Counted from the stretch's first letter, positions 1 through 9,345 are shown. The stretch is DNA of 32,389 nucleotides from Ophiothrix spiculata (GCA_000969725.1 JXSR01S009243.1); one strand, 5' to 3'. Numbers and translations: made by a program. The notes: a model not told the origin generated them from the sequence alone.

Positions 1-630
1 TAGGAAATTTTGGTACATCTTTCAGCTACATAGAGGATTCGATTTTAAGACAAAATATTAAACTGAAAAAAAGTTATTACGATATTCATACCAGGAAGTC
101 ATTGACAAAATGTAGAAAATTCCATGGTAAAAATACCTATGATGAGGATAGCTCTTACGGTTAACACCACAGAGCTAAAAAAACAAGCTATAGCAATCAG
201 ACCATGCTCTTATAGTTGTCAGGGACTTCTGTTTGAGGAGAGTGAGCTCTGTTGAGCCACCCTGCTCCCCTCAAATGCTTTATGGGAGCTCAACTAATAG
301 AGCGCCTTGCATCATGGTCTTTACATCTCAATTTCAAGATAGCTCCCCCAATTGCTCACCTAAAGAACTTCAGGAGAGCTTTTGATAGAGCCCCTGTAAT
401 TTTTCAAATGGAAGTCCATGAGTTGTGTCTTTTGTAAACAGTCAGCATAGTCAGAGAAAAATGCAAAGGAATAACAGGTGATCGTGTGATTAGTCTACAG
501 GATTCGAGACAGACAGACAGAATAAATCAATCAGTCTGAAAAATCCACCCACCAGCTCCACGTTACCTCAGTTTAAAGTAAGGCTAGACAGTTTTCTCTG
601 CGACACAACACAAAATAAGCAAATAACTCC
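1..630. other. Non-coding stretch, nothing recognised
   Basis: This AT-rich stretch holds no reading frame with protein-like composition and no strong inverted or tandem repeat. A short (GACA)n-like run near 509-521 is the only simple-sequence feature. It could be intergenic DNA or intron of the downstream VAT1-type gene. Confidence 0.4.
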
Positions 631-670
631 AGTTGCTTCATTTGACCTTAATTTTAAGCACACCGATTCC

Positions 671-812
671 GTTTAATTCAATAGTTTCAATTTCAGTTTA
701 TTTTTCTCAAAGTATACAAGAAACTTTTAAGCATCCGTTTAATTCAATAGTTTCAATTTATTTTTCTCAAAGTATACAAGAAACTTTTAAGCATCTGTTT
801 AATTCAATAGAA
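671..812. repeat. Short tandem repeat, 60-66 bp unit
   Basis: A unit beginning GTTTAATTCAATAG starts at 671, 737 and 797. The first two copies are nearly identical apart from a 6-bp length difference (period 66, then 60), and the third is cut off after about 15 bp. The open reading frame across it simply repeats with the unit and is not evidence of a gene. Confidence 0.85.
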
Positions 813-872
813 ATGCAAAATAGAGTTATACAGTGGAAGGATGACCCAAAAAGAGCAAAGCTATTATATACA

Positions 873-1277
873 TTATCGTTAAATAGATTCATTAGGTTTG
901 TATAAAATCATAAGAAGATGAAACATTATGCTTGAAAAAACCAGTGAATTAGTTTTTTAAACTCACATGATATTTCGTCCTTCACGTCGGAGGACTTCGT
1001 CAGATCTGGTCATCTGATCCACTCTCCTGGGTAACTTCCATCCGATCGATTTTGTTGACAGATGTAGTCTTTTTCCCAGTCGTCAAAACCGGATCATATA
1101 CGTGAGAGAGAAAATATGTCCCCTCCTCTCTGTTCATGGTCTTGTTCCTCCTCTTGACGACTGGGAAAAAGACTACATCTGTCAACAAAATTGATCGGAT
1201 GGAAGTTACCCGGGAAAGTGGATCAGATGACCAGATCTGACGAAGTCCTCCAACGTGAAGAACAAAATATCATGTGA
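873..1277 (-). mobile_element. Penelope-like retroelement, 3' end with inverted tail (fossil)
   Basis: Read on the minus strand, the central part (about 1152 down to 1000) encodes a peptide containing MNREEGTYFLSHVYDPVL. This resembles the C-terminus that follows the GIY-YIG endonuclease domain in Penelope-like elements. The sequence is flanked by inverted arms, 963-1086 and 1154-1277, about 124 bp each and nearly identical, with a 67-bp spacer. Inverted or direct terminal copies (pseudo-LTRs) are typical of the family. Beyond the arm, 873-962 matches, in the other orientation, the tail of a second copy at 28468-28545, which gives an independent view of the 3' end. The copy is a short, broken fossil lacking the reverse transcriptase; the good match between arms suggests moderate age. 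The assignment rests on recalled family motifs, not a search. Confidence 0.72.
965..1010 (-). ncRNA. Hammerhead-ribozyme-like motif in Penelope-like tail
   Basis: On the minus strand CTGACGA (1003-997) fits the hammerhead core CUGANGA. It is followed by a 5-bp stem GTCCT/AGGAC with a 9-nt loop, then GAAA (976-973). Hammerhead motifs are known in the terminal repeats of Penelope-like elements. Departures from the ideal fold are one extra A between the core and stem II, a very short stem III and a poorly supported stem I, so catalytic activity is doubtful. The other arm has a weaker version around 1237-1262, and the second element has one at 28370-28400. Confidence 0.35.
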
Positions 1278-1293
1278 ACCCTGCATACATGTA

Positions 1294-1799
1294 CAATAGA
1301 CCTTTTCAAAATCCATTCGGAAATCTCCGGAGCATTGATAACATGGCCATTTTTTCAACCAATCACGTAAAAGCTCATTAGTATGCACGATTTTGTCAAC
1401 AAAAAAGTCCGAAAAATCACTCGCATTTTAGTGCAATAAAAGTGAAAAATAAATAGAACCAGACCCATACAATATTAGATACACTCATTCTGAACAACTT
1501 TTGGCCGATGGTACCATAAGCTCACCGACATAAAGAGTGTAATTTCCATTTGAAATCGGCTGATCTGCGCTGATTAAGCTTAAGATTGGAAGTTGCATCA
1601 GCATGATGAAAACTGAAAGTGACTCTGTAGTGCTGACGCTAATTACAAGTTCGACTTTGTACGCAACCAATTAACGAGAATGCGAACTTAACATTCTGGT
1701 TATTGTGTTGAAGAGTCACTTTTTCTTTCGGCAATTGCCGGAAAGTGTAAAATCAGCTTCGGAAATTCTCGGATAGTCGTGTTTTGAAAAGGTCTATTG
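1294..1799. mobile_element. 506-bp inverted-repeat element (MITE-like)
   Basis: The left end CAATAGACCTTTTCAAAA (1294-1311) is repeated perfectly as its reverse complement at the right end (1782-1799). Weaker subterminal similarity continues for another 30-40 bp around CGGAAAT/TCCG blocks. No transposase reading frame is present, so it would be non-autonomous. A target-site duplication is not clear: the flanks read TGTA on the left and CAGA on the right. It abuts the Penelope-like copy. Confidence 0.75.
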
Positions 1800-2365
1800 C
1801 AGATGATTATTTGCAGATTACGTGATTAGTTTACAGTATTACATGATTAGTTTAAGCGTATAGCAAATTAAACGGAAATCCACAGCCCTAGAAGGGACGC
1901 ACAAATTATGCGATACTTTGAGTAAAATGGGGTTGATTAAACTTATTTTCTAAAAAAAATATGTTGATATATGACTTTTAAATGTGTTTGCACTATAAGA
2001 AGGTACACATAAATTAATCTGAAGACTTCAAATTTTGGAAAATCATGGGTAATCCCTTTAACTTAATAATATTAATTTGAAAAAAACCATAAGCGCACAT
2101 CTTTTTTCATACACATTTATGATTTATTTCAAATATTCAGACCTTATTTTTATGTCATATGGCATATAATTAGAGAGCCTAAATAATTGTACAGCTTTAT
2201 TTTGTTGATCTGTAATCTTCAGGTGTTATTTATAACTCATCAATGCCTTCATTAACTTGATTTAATGAACATCAAAGTAAATCTATCGTTAACTCCTGAA
2301 CCCTCCCCATAATGGGGCTGTAAATCTACTTCGTATACTACTAATCTCAACATTAAGTGATTTAA
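1800..2365. other. AT-rich non-coding stretch
   Basis: No plausible coding sequence, inverted repeat or tandem repeat was seen here. The composition is uniform and AT-rich. Confidence 0.4.
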
Positions 2366-2367
2366 AA

Positions 2368-2473
2368 CAGGTGATGTGTGTTCATTAAAATGGAACCTGA
2401 GTTGACGCAGACAGAGCATTAAATTATTTATTGGCTGCTTTGTGATAGGGAAAATCACTTGTATAGGATATGA
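2368..2473. repeat. Dispersed repeat D, diverged copy 1
   Basis: A block with the order GTGATGTGTG, CATTAAAATGGAACCTGA, TTATTTATTG, and AATCACTTGTATAGG parallels two further blocks at 3060-3206 and 3868-4815. This is the most diverged of the three copies. The family is unidentified. Confidence 0.5.
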
Positions 2474-3059
2474 GAAATAGATCAAAAAGATTGTAAATTA
2501 AAAAGAAAGAACACGTAATACAGAAAAGTGTGATTTGTGGAATGTGTGCGCAAATTTCAATGCACACTGAATGAATGCTTTACTAAGGCGTTTGGTTAAT
2601 CAAGCACCACATCGCTGGGTAAAATATACTCGGGAAATATGCAGACGCAGATGTGCTATCAAAGTAATCAAATTTTATTAAAAAATAACAGTTTTTGTAA
2701 TTTTTCTTGAAAAATATTTGACCATATTTGTTTATTTCAGTATTTTGAAGAGCGCAAAAAGTGCTTTAACATAATTATGTAAAAGTTAAAAAATCAATGG
2801 AGCATTTACTTTTTTACAAGCACAATAATACAACTTTTTGGAGATTTCCCTATACTTTGTGTGGTAAATAGAGTTCATTTTGGGGAAAATATGTACTTTT
2901 TGAAATGGCTGTTTCTCAAAAACAAGCACGGTGACCTATATTTATTATTTTAGATTTGTTATCAGCACAGATAAATCTACAAAACACAACATTTTTAAGA
3001 AAATCAATGGAGAATTTGTATCTCTGAGAAAACCCCTTAGTACCTTTTAAGTATGACAC
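2474..3059. other. AT-rich non-coding stretch
   Basis: There are long A/T runs, no coding signal and no clear repeat structure. The end (about 3030-3060) may be the start of dispersed repeat D. Confidence 0.35.
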
Positions 3060-3206
3060 TTTAGTACATATGATGTGTACATTAATACGAAACCCAAACT
3101 GACATAGACAATCAAGTGTTTATTTGATAGCTGGTAAATGAAATGGCTAATCGCATGTGATGTTATCTTTGATCAAATGACTCGGTGAAGATATATCAAG
3201 TTATTA
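3060..3206. repeat. Dispersed repeat D, copy 2 (uninterrupted)
   Basis: This copy runs without interruption through GATGTGTACATTAATACG, AAGTGTTTATTTGATAG, CATGTGATGTTATC and GATCAAATGACTCGG. It lacks both insertions found in copy 3, so it serves as the paralogous empty site that defines the ends of the elements at 3887-4141 and 4228-4775. Confidence 0.75.
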
Positions 3207-3867
3207 CTAGAAGGATAACAGCCTTAAAATTAAAATTGAAAGAAGCACAAGAAATCCCAAAGACCAAATCAGTTCTGATGAAGTACTCTGCCCATAGAGT
3301 ACGAAACGTCAACATGAGTAATTTTACTATTTACTTTGGTTTTGATAAGGTGAACTTTCAATTTTAATGTTTCTTAACAAACCAGATGAACTTATTTAAG
3401 GGTAACAGCCTTGTAATGTAATGAATTTATCATGACTGATCCAGTTTCAGCAATTGAGTTAAAATAGTTAAACATTTATTTCAAAAATTCAATTGTCATA
3501 ACTAAAAAAAAATATGCAACTTTGGACCAAATCATTTGCATGGTATCAATATCTGCCCAAAACAAACCCAATCAGTCTAAAAAAATAAAAAGTGGTGATA
3601 GGGGGCACCTTGTTGGTAGAATCTTAGCATTGTTTAATAAATTATTACAAAATTGTTAAAATGGGCTATATCTGATCCAGATTCCAGAACACTTGAGTTT
3701 TCAATATGTATTTATTTCTCTGAGGCACATGTATTAGTTATAGTTCCTGATTTTGAAAGGGTAAAAGTATATTTGTAATAGTTAATTACACCAAATAAGA
3801 AATACATACTGCCGTACCTCCACAAAAAAGGGTTGCAAATTCACTTACCTTACTACTAATACCTTAC
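3207..3867. other. AT-rich non-coding stretch
   Basis: The 60-codon frame at 3185-3367 starts inside repeat D and has a random-looking composition. No other feature is supported. Confidence 0.35.
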
Positions 3868-3886
3868 AGATGATGTGTGGACATTA

Positions 3887-4141
3887 GGCCAAAAAATTGT
3901 TTTGCCCTCAAGTGGGATTTCTGAAAAATTGAGTCGGTCGGTCGGAAAATATATCTTTTTTTAATAATTTTTTTTACAAAAGCACCTAAAGTACCAAATT
4001 TGGGTGCATTTTCCACTATTTTCAAAATATTTTCTCAAAATCAGAGCAAAATTGGGTGCTTTCCCGACCCTAATATTTTTTTTTTAATTTTTGAATAGGG
4101 TCTGTTGCTACGGGCAACATAACAATATATTTTTTTTGGCC
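3887..4141. mobile_element. 255-bp MITE, PIF/Harbinger-like, with TTA target duplication
   Basis: The element starts GGCCAAAAAATTG and ends with the inverted counterpart; the right end read inward is GGCCAAAAAAAATATATTG. It is flanked by TTA at 3884-3886 and 4142-4144. TTA/TAA duplications and ends beginning GG(C/G) are usual for PIF/Harbinger elements, which supports that assignment. The uninterrupted copy of the host repeat at 3060-3206 shows a single site. It contains a (GGTC)n-like motif near 3934-3946 and no coding sequence. Confidence 0.75.
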
Positions 4142-4227
4142 TTATTATGGAACCTAATATGCTGTGATCACATTAACAAAGTGTTTATTTGATAGTAATC
4201 ACACAGCTAATCACAAGTGATGTTACC

Positions 4228-4775
4228 AGCCAGTACTTAGAACCTATGCAAATGAGCTCATTAAACGAAGTGTAATTTTCATTTCCCGGGTATGTCCCGG
4301 ACGAATATCCGGATAACTTGGTCGCTAGATATTTTTTCTCGACGTGACCTGTCAGATAGGATCAAACTTTGAACCTCTGTAATCACAAAGGGGTTAATGC
4401 AAATAGAAAATGAAGATGTGGATACAAATATTTAGATTTTTTTTTTAAAGTCCAGAACCGTAGATTTTTGGCAAAACGCAAAGACTAAATTTGAACTTAC
4501 TCAAAGAAAAAATCACTGTAGAAATTACATAAATGTACACATATATTTCACAAAATGTCAATTATTTCAGATTTCAGGATGTTTTTATAACATTTATTCA
4601 TCTATATGCAACATTGTTTAGAATAATGATCTATTTGGGTGAGTTTACCGGAATTCTAATTTGTGTCTCAAATTCATGCATATTCATTAGCATCGTCGAA
4701 ACGACGGTCTGTGCTGATTTTCTATGCATAAAAAAAAATAAACTAAGCCACTTTTCTCGTACCTGAGTGTTGGCT
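4228..4775. mobile_element. 548-bp element with imperfect termini and 6-bp target duplication
   Basis: It interrupts dispersed repeat D and is flanked on both sides by GTTACC (4222-4227 and 4776-4781). The left end AGCCAGTACTTAG and the inverted right end AGCCAACACTCAG agree at 10 of 13 positions. The uninterrupted copy at 3060-3206 has a single site at the same place. No transposase-like frame is evident. The superfamily is not assigned, because a 6-bp duplication with AGCC ends does not match a family I can name with confidence. Confidence 0.78.
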
Positions 4776-4813
4776 GTTACCTCTGATCAAATGACTCATG
4801 AAGGAATATCAGG

Positions 4814-5140
4814 TTAAAGGAGCTTGGTCCGATTGAAAAAAAAAAATCAATGTCATATGAAAGATGATCACTAAAGAGGTGCAAGTTTCAATTTCAAGTT
4901 GAATTGGTTAAACTGTTTTGATTTCATGGGCAATTTTGTATTTCAAAGCTGCCTATACGTTACTGTACTGTGTAAAGTTAATAATGGTTATTATAATTAT
5001 AAACATTTTCACATATATCTCTAATGGAACATAACTCAGCCAAGCAATTTCACATAGGTTATGAGAAAAATATGAATATATATTTTGCTATAAAAAATCT
5101 CAAAGGGCATTGGACAAGTTCAGCATAATCCCCAAACTTT
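4814..5140 (+). repeat. Dispersed repeat F, copy 1 (one end lost)
   Basis: The start TTAAAGGAGCTTGGTCCGAT matches both inverted ends of a complete-looking copy at 10388-10710. The interior shares GGCAATTTTGTATTTC, CACATATATCTC and TATGAGAAAAATATGA in the same order. The right terminus seen in the other copy is not present here. Confidence 0.65.
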
Positions 5141-5674
5141 TCCAAAGCATTTTGAGATTTTTGCATCATTTGAAGTATTAGCAGTAAAAACGACAGTGTG
5201 TAAAGTTTCATCGTCAAATTCAAACCCTATATATCAAAATATTTAGATATTCTTTTATTTTTAATTATCAATGTCAACAATGATAAATACTGCCCCTTTA
5301 TTAGCTGATTTTTTTAAATTGGCCTTTTCTTGGCAATAGCATCATCATCAGTTTGTAAATCACAGAGAATCAATAGATACTGTCCACATGATATTGGGCA
5401 AAGTGGACTCTAAAGACTGGGTCAAATTGGCAACAGCCTCATTGTCTGTTTGTAAATCACAGAAAATCAATAGATACTGTCCACATGATATTGGGCAAAG
5501 TGGACTCTAAAGACTGGGTCAAATTGGCAACAGCCTCATTGTCAGTTTGTAAATCACAGAGTTAATAGATACAGTCCATATGATATTGGGCAAAGTGGGC
5601 TCTTAAAACAGGGTCATATTGGAACTAGCCGCAGTATCAGTTTGTAAATCACAGAGAGTCAATAGACACAGTCC

Positions 5675-5923
5675 ATATGTGATGGATGGCTCACCCCAAT
5701 AGGGGGGGGGGGGACTTTGCAGATTTTTTAATTTTTTATATTATCATTTTATCTGTTACAGCATTTTCTAAGCTTTAAAATGACATTTTACTGGTTGAAA
5801 ATGATGAAGCAGTCAAATTTTACAACAGAAAATCTGCTGGAAATTCTTATTATTATTGTCTTTATTTTTGGCTGCCTTATTTTCACCAGTTTCTTGAGAA
5901 GTGTTCTGTCGCAAAGTCCCCCT
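5675..5923 (+). mobile_element. MITE family G, copy 1, inserted in tandem array
   Basis: It starts ATATGTGATGGATGGCTCAC and continues through TTTTACAACAGAAAATCTGC to TTCTGTCGCAAAG, in parallel with copy 2 and, inverted, with copy 3 at 27713-28074. The right inverted end seen in the other copies is missing here. It lies inside a unit of the 97-bp array at the same place as copy 2 (after CATAT). A run of twelve G follows the left end. Confidence 0.75.
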
Positions 5924-6113
5924 ATTGAGCAAAGTGGACTCTGAAAAACAGGGTCATATTGGTACTAGCCTCAGTAGCAGTTTGTAAATCACAGAGAGTC
6001 AATAGATACAGTCCATATGATATTGGCCAAAATGGACTCTGAAAAAACAGGGTCATATTGACAATAGCCTCATTGTCAGTTTGTAAATCACAGAGAGTCA
6101 ATGGATACAGTCT

Positions 6114-6371
6114 ATATGTGATGGCTCACCCCGAAAGGGGGAACTTTGCAGATTTTTTCATTTTTTATTTTATCTTTTTATCTGTTACAGCATTTTCTAC
6201 GCTTTAAAATGACACTTACTTGTTGCAAATGATGAAGGCGATCAAATTTTACAACAGAAAATCTGCTGAAAATTCTTCTTATTATTGTGTTTATTTTTTG
6301 CTGCCTATTTTCACCAGTTTCTTGAAAAGTATTCTGTCGCAAAGCTCCTTTTCAAGGTGAGTCACCATATA
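6114..6371 (+). mobile_element. MITE family G, copy 2, inserted in tandem array
   Basis: The left end ATATGTGATGGCTCACC and the inverted right end ATATATGGTGACTCACC agree at 14 of 17 positions. It sits in the 97-bp array after the bases TCT of TCTATATG; TA or ATAT may be the target duplication, but this overlaps the termini. About 258 bp, without coding capacity. Its position in the array unit equals that of copy 1, so either the site is preferred or a unit already carrying the element was duplicated. Confidence 0.78.
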
Positions 6372-6680
6372 TGATTTTGAGCAAAGTGGACTCTGAAAAA
6401 CAGGGTCATATTAGCAATAGCCTCATTGTCAGTTTGTAAATAACACTCTAAAAACAGGGTCATATTGGTAATAGCCTCAGTGTCATTTTGTAATTCACAG
6501 AGAGTCAAAAGATACAGTCCATATGATATTGGGCAAAGTAGACTCTTCAAAAAACAAGGTCATATTGGCAATAGCCTCAGTATCAGTTTGTAAATCACAT
6601 AGAGTCAATACCTTAATATACTACATACAACCCCATAGCAAGAAATGCATGATGGGATAAACACTAATGTCTTCTCTTAC

Positions 6681-6890
6681 GGTACCTCAATGTTTATAAT
6701 ACACAACATCAAAGAGGATGTCAATAAAACTCAATCATAATGAGTTAGTCTAGTAGTAGTAATATAGCCTTGCTGAGGTATCAGACGCCTGAGCCTGGTC
6801 TATTTATGTCAAATTCAATAACGGACTTCATCGTTTTGAAAACTATTTACATCCATAGTTATTGACTTGCACTTGGAAAGTGAAAAAAAC
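6681..6890 (+). repeat. Dispersed repeat H, copy 1
   Basis: It shares ACCTCAATGTTT, GAGTTAGTCTAGTA, TATTTATGTCAAATTCAATA and GTTATTGACTTGC with a second copy at 11051-11266, in the same order and orientation. No termini or coding content were recognised. Confidence 0.7.
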
Positions 6891-7195
6891 CACCCACAAT
6901 ATCAGGAGGAGACAGAAGTGCCTGATAACGCCTAGCTATGTCACGTGTCCATCCGAAAAAATAGTTCTCAACAAAACCGTCAAAAGAAAAATGCACAATG
7001 GAATTGATCACCAACTCCAACAGATTTAGAATTTACAAACATTGGCTTATATTATATGAACTAAACAAAGCATTTGGTTTAATTTTCACTTTAACATTGA
7101 GGTCTATCATGGGCGGACTAGTTTTATTCCGCACCCTCCCTGCACAATATGACAAACAATATTAACATTGAAAACTCTTTATGGGTGGAGTAACC

Positions 7196-7520
7196 AGAGG
7201 GGGGGGGAGGCCTCACTGACTTATAAAGGTGATATGGGTATGTAGCTCTCAACACCCCACCTTTTCACGCCATGCCTGCTGCTCCCTAGACCCTCATTTC
7301 AAGCACAATCCTTAGTTCAATTTTGAGCCTTATTTTCATTTTTTTTTCAGTTCCCTGGCTTCATTTTTTGAAATTTAGTTCCCAAGACCCCATTTCAAGC
7401 AAAATGTTTGCTTCCTGATCCCAAATTTAGCCCCCCTCCCAACCCCCAAAAAAATAGTTATCAAGGGTCATTTTTTTGGTCACTTCAGTTCCCTATAGAC
7501 CCCCTTTTCAGAGCAAACAT
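7196..7520. repeat. G-run and degenerate minisatellite (CCCTAGACCCC-type)
   Basis: A run of G at 7199-7210 is followed by several imperfect repeats of a ~55-110-bp phrase built on GTTCCC(T)AGACCCC and TTTCAAGCAAAATG. The phrase is seen near 7285, 7380-7410 and 7480-7510. No gene is supported. Confidence 0.5.
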
Positions 7521-7701
7521 ACTTTTCCTAGACAAAGGTTTCAGATATATTTTATTTTGATAGAAGGCAAAGAGGGATGAGGCCGAGTAAAAGATCAATT
7601 TCATCAAAATCACTAAGTTGAGAAAATCATGCATTATGCCATAAATATTTAATTCTCACTCTATCTACTACCTGAGAAATATAAATAGCTACATGCATAT
7701 A

Positions 7702-8761
7702 CAGGGTGTCCAAAAATTAACTACCCATTTTTAAATGCTTATAACTTTAAAACCAGGATTCGCATGGCAACTATAGACATATGTATTGATAGAGGAAACT
7801 TGTAGAATTAATTTGGTACCAAACATGATATAATTGCCATTTTTAAAAATCATTTTCAACGTAAATTACGTCAAACGTAAAAAGCCTACTTTCATACTGA
7901 GAAGAAAAACAAATGTGTGAGTCACATGTAGAGGAGGAATCAATCTTTGAAGACAGGAGAATCATTCATGATCATTTTAGTGACCAATTCAGCGAAACAG
8001 CTTTTAAAATGTTAATACAAAGATTTATGATTGTGGTTTTGTCTTAATAATTACACAATGCTCATTAAAATGTTTTTAATTTGTCAAAGCGTAACTCTCG
8101 CATTATGCTCATCTTTAAATGGTACACAACAGCATTACCCCTTTTTACACATTCAAAGTTACACTCACAGGGACATATCAAATTACCTCCTTGTTATCCA
8201 GTTAAGCTGCCTAGTATTTCAGAATATGTTCTAGATGGCCTCTTTGCAGATTTCAAAAAAATATTTTACTCTAACGACAAAGCTCTGGACGTTTGTGCAT
8301 GCGTTCTTCTTGATCTTCTTGTTTTCACTGGTGATGTTCTGTTTCAGGTCAGGAATAGCCCAGGGTGTTGGGATGTACTGTCCTTCAGACAACTCAAAAA
8401 AGTAATCGAGCGGAATTAAATCATGGGAGTGAAAGGGCCAGGGTTTCTTTGTCTTGAGCAATATGATTGTTCATGAAAAAGTTAATTAATAAAGCCATTC
8501 TAAACCGTTTAGCTGTATAAGGCGTCATGTTGTCATAGTGAAGTGGCAGAAGAGTATCAACACTGTATGGTATATTGGCTCAACCACTTAAAACTTTCAG
8601 ACCTTCTTGCTATCTTAGAAGTCTACTGATTGCATAATGTTTGGTACCAAAAAAATTCTACAAGTTTCCTTTATCAATACATATGTCTATAGTTGCCATG
8701 CGAATCCTGGTTTTAAAGTTATAAGCATTTAAAAATGGGTAGTTAATTTTTGGACACCCTG
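7702..8761 (-). mobile_element. Tc1/mariner-superfamily transposon with ~120-bp inverted ends
   Basis: The ends start CAGGGTGTCCAAAAATTAAC and are inverted copies of each other over about 120 bp (7702-7827 and 8642-8761) with few differences. A TA dinucleotide flanks each side (7700-7701, 8762-8763). The related repeat at 9412-9425 reads CATGCATATAGTTTG with a single TA, an empty-site paralogue that confirms both the ends and the TA duplication. The interior, read on the minus strand, carries decayed transposase-like sequence. The whole element is 1060 bp, somewhat short for an autonomous member, and is probably inactive. Confidence 0.85.
8231..8600 (-). pseudogene. Decayed Tc1/mariner transposase C-terminal region
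   Basis: On the minus strand, around 8460-8400, the peptide PWPFHSHDLIPLDYFF resembles the catalytic-domain motif WPPRSPDLxPLDFFLWG of mariner-like transposases. It is followed by a segment with IPDLKQNITSE, like the usual P-x-I-x-x-LK-x-x-I. Upstream, near 8565-8530 and in a different frame, HYDNMTPYTAKRF resembles QDGAPPHxAxxV, the block carrying the second acidic residue. In the native protein these blocks share one frame, so at least one frameshift separates them; the Asp-Gly-Ala signature is also altered. The N-terminal DNA-binding part was not recognised between 8600 and the right end. It lies inside the element at 7702-8761. Confidence 0.62.
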
Positions 8762-8998
8762 TAGTTTGTATTGCAGTAAAATGTCATGAGGCCACTGGAG
8801 TATTGTAATATTGACAAGCGCCTTTTTTTAGCATTCAGGTCATTCTTGCTTGCTAATGTGTGCAGCCAGTCAAGAAATTACTTGTAGCTACAGAAATCCT
8901 ATATTTCCAGATGAAGCAAAAAATTATTTAAAAAATACTGGGGATTTATAGTACGCTATGCCTCCCAGATTTGTAATTCCACGCAGCCTCTGCACACT

Positions 8999-9211
8999 TT
9001 ACAGGTGTTCGCTGACCACCTGTGGCCCAAGTAAGCTATATTCCAAACCAAGCATCATTTCAGGTTCTGCGGCAACCTCTAGGTGCGCTGAACCTTGATC
9101 AGCCCACATACGCACCATCGCTGCCCGGATCAGCTCCCTGAGTTTCGTACGGGTTTCCACAAGGCAATTAGCAGTTGGTTCCTTTTTTTTAGCATTTGTA
9201 CCTTTTAGTAC
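8999..9211 (-). CDS. Unidentified open reading frame, possible exon or fragment
   Basis: A minus-strand frame of about 70 codons lies between an upstream stop at about 9214 and a TAA at 9001-8999. Its last part reads ETRTKLRELIRAAMV, then RMWADQGSAHLEV, then PEMMLGLEYSLLG, ending VVSEHL. The composition is protein-like (balanced charged and hydrophobic residues, few rare ones), and the stretch 8985-9180 is clearly more GC-rich than its surroundings. I do not recognise the family. There is no Met near the start and no convincing splice acceptor, so it could be a terminal exon of a minus-strand gene, a fragment of a mobile-element protein, or a retrocopy piece. The repeat with TTTAGTACCTAATTTGT directly upstream also occurs near 16180, which marks the edge of the unique part. 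Confidence 0.35.
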   Translation of the reverse strand, partial: VLKGTNAKKKEPTANCLVETRTKLRELIRAAMVRMWADQGSAHLEVAAEPEMMLGLEYSLLGPQVVSEHL

Positions 9212-9345
9212 CTAATTTGTAAGAAAAAGGGTATTACAATCTTACGCCATTGTGCTATTTGGGGTGAGATTTACATCATTTTACGCCATTTAGGGGTGCA
9301 ATTTGCTGTCAACAATTACGCCATTTAGGGTTCAATTTTGAGGTG
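9212..9345 (+). repeat. Dispersed repeat with ACGCCATTTAGGG motifs, copy 1
   Basis: AGTACCTAATTTGT is followed by three spaced versions of TTACGCCATT(TAGGG). The same order is found at 16185-16310, including GCAATTTGCT(G/A)TCAACAAT. The family is not recognised. Confidence 0.65.

Larger units (their letters stand above)
3868..4813. repeat. Dispersed repeat D, copy 3, split by two insertions
   Basis: The repeat is present as three pieces, 3868-3886, 4142-4227 and 4776-4813. Aligned with copy 2 the pieces are contiguous, apart from short target-site duplications at the two breaks (TTA, and GTTACC). It therefore records two later insertion events. Confidence 0.78.
5333..6610 (+). repeat. Tandem array, ~97-bp unit, about nine copies
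   Basis: The landmark GTTTGTAAATCACAGAG recurs at 5351, 5448, 5545, 5640, 5980, 6079, 6432 (shortened) and 6586, with a diverged version near 6484. Uninterrupted spacings are 95-99 bp. Each unit also carries GATATTGGGCAAAGTGG. The array is broken by two copies of one MITE family (5675-5923 and 6114-6371). Reading frames across it are periodic artefacts. Confidence 0.9.
7545..8930 (+). repeat. Dispersed repeat E, copy 1, split by a mariner element
   Basis: The pieces 7545-7701 and 8762-8930 are together collinear with copies at 9390-9600 and 13205-13710. Shared landmarks are TATAAATAGCTACAT, GTAAAATGTCA, ATATTGACAAGC and AATCCTATATTTCCAGATG. The split at CATGCATA/TA is explained by insertion of the element at 7702-8761. 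Confidence 0.78.

Noticed and set aside
633-905. 90-codon frame at the tandem repeat
   Set aside because: It encodes the tandem unit several times (FNSIVSI...YFSQSIQETFKH) and runs into the Penelope-like tail. Not a gene.
5333-6610. Regular ~97-bp repeats considered as a CRISPR-like array
   Set aside because: Repeat and 'spacer' are both repeated, the units are long and diverged, and the context is eukaryotic. It is a minisatellite.
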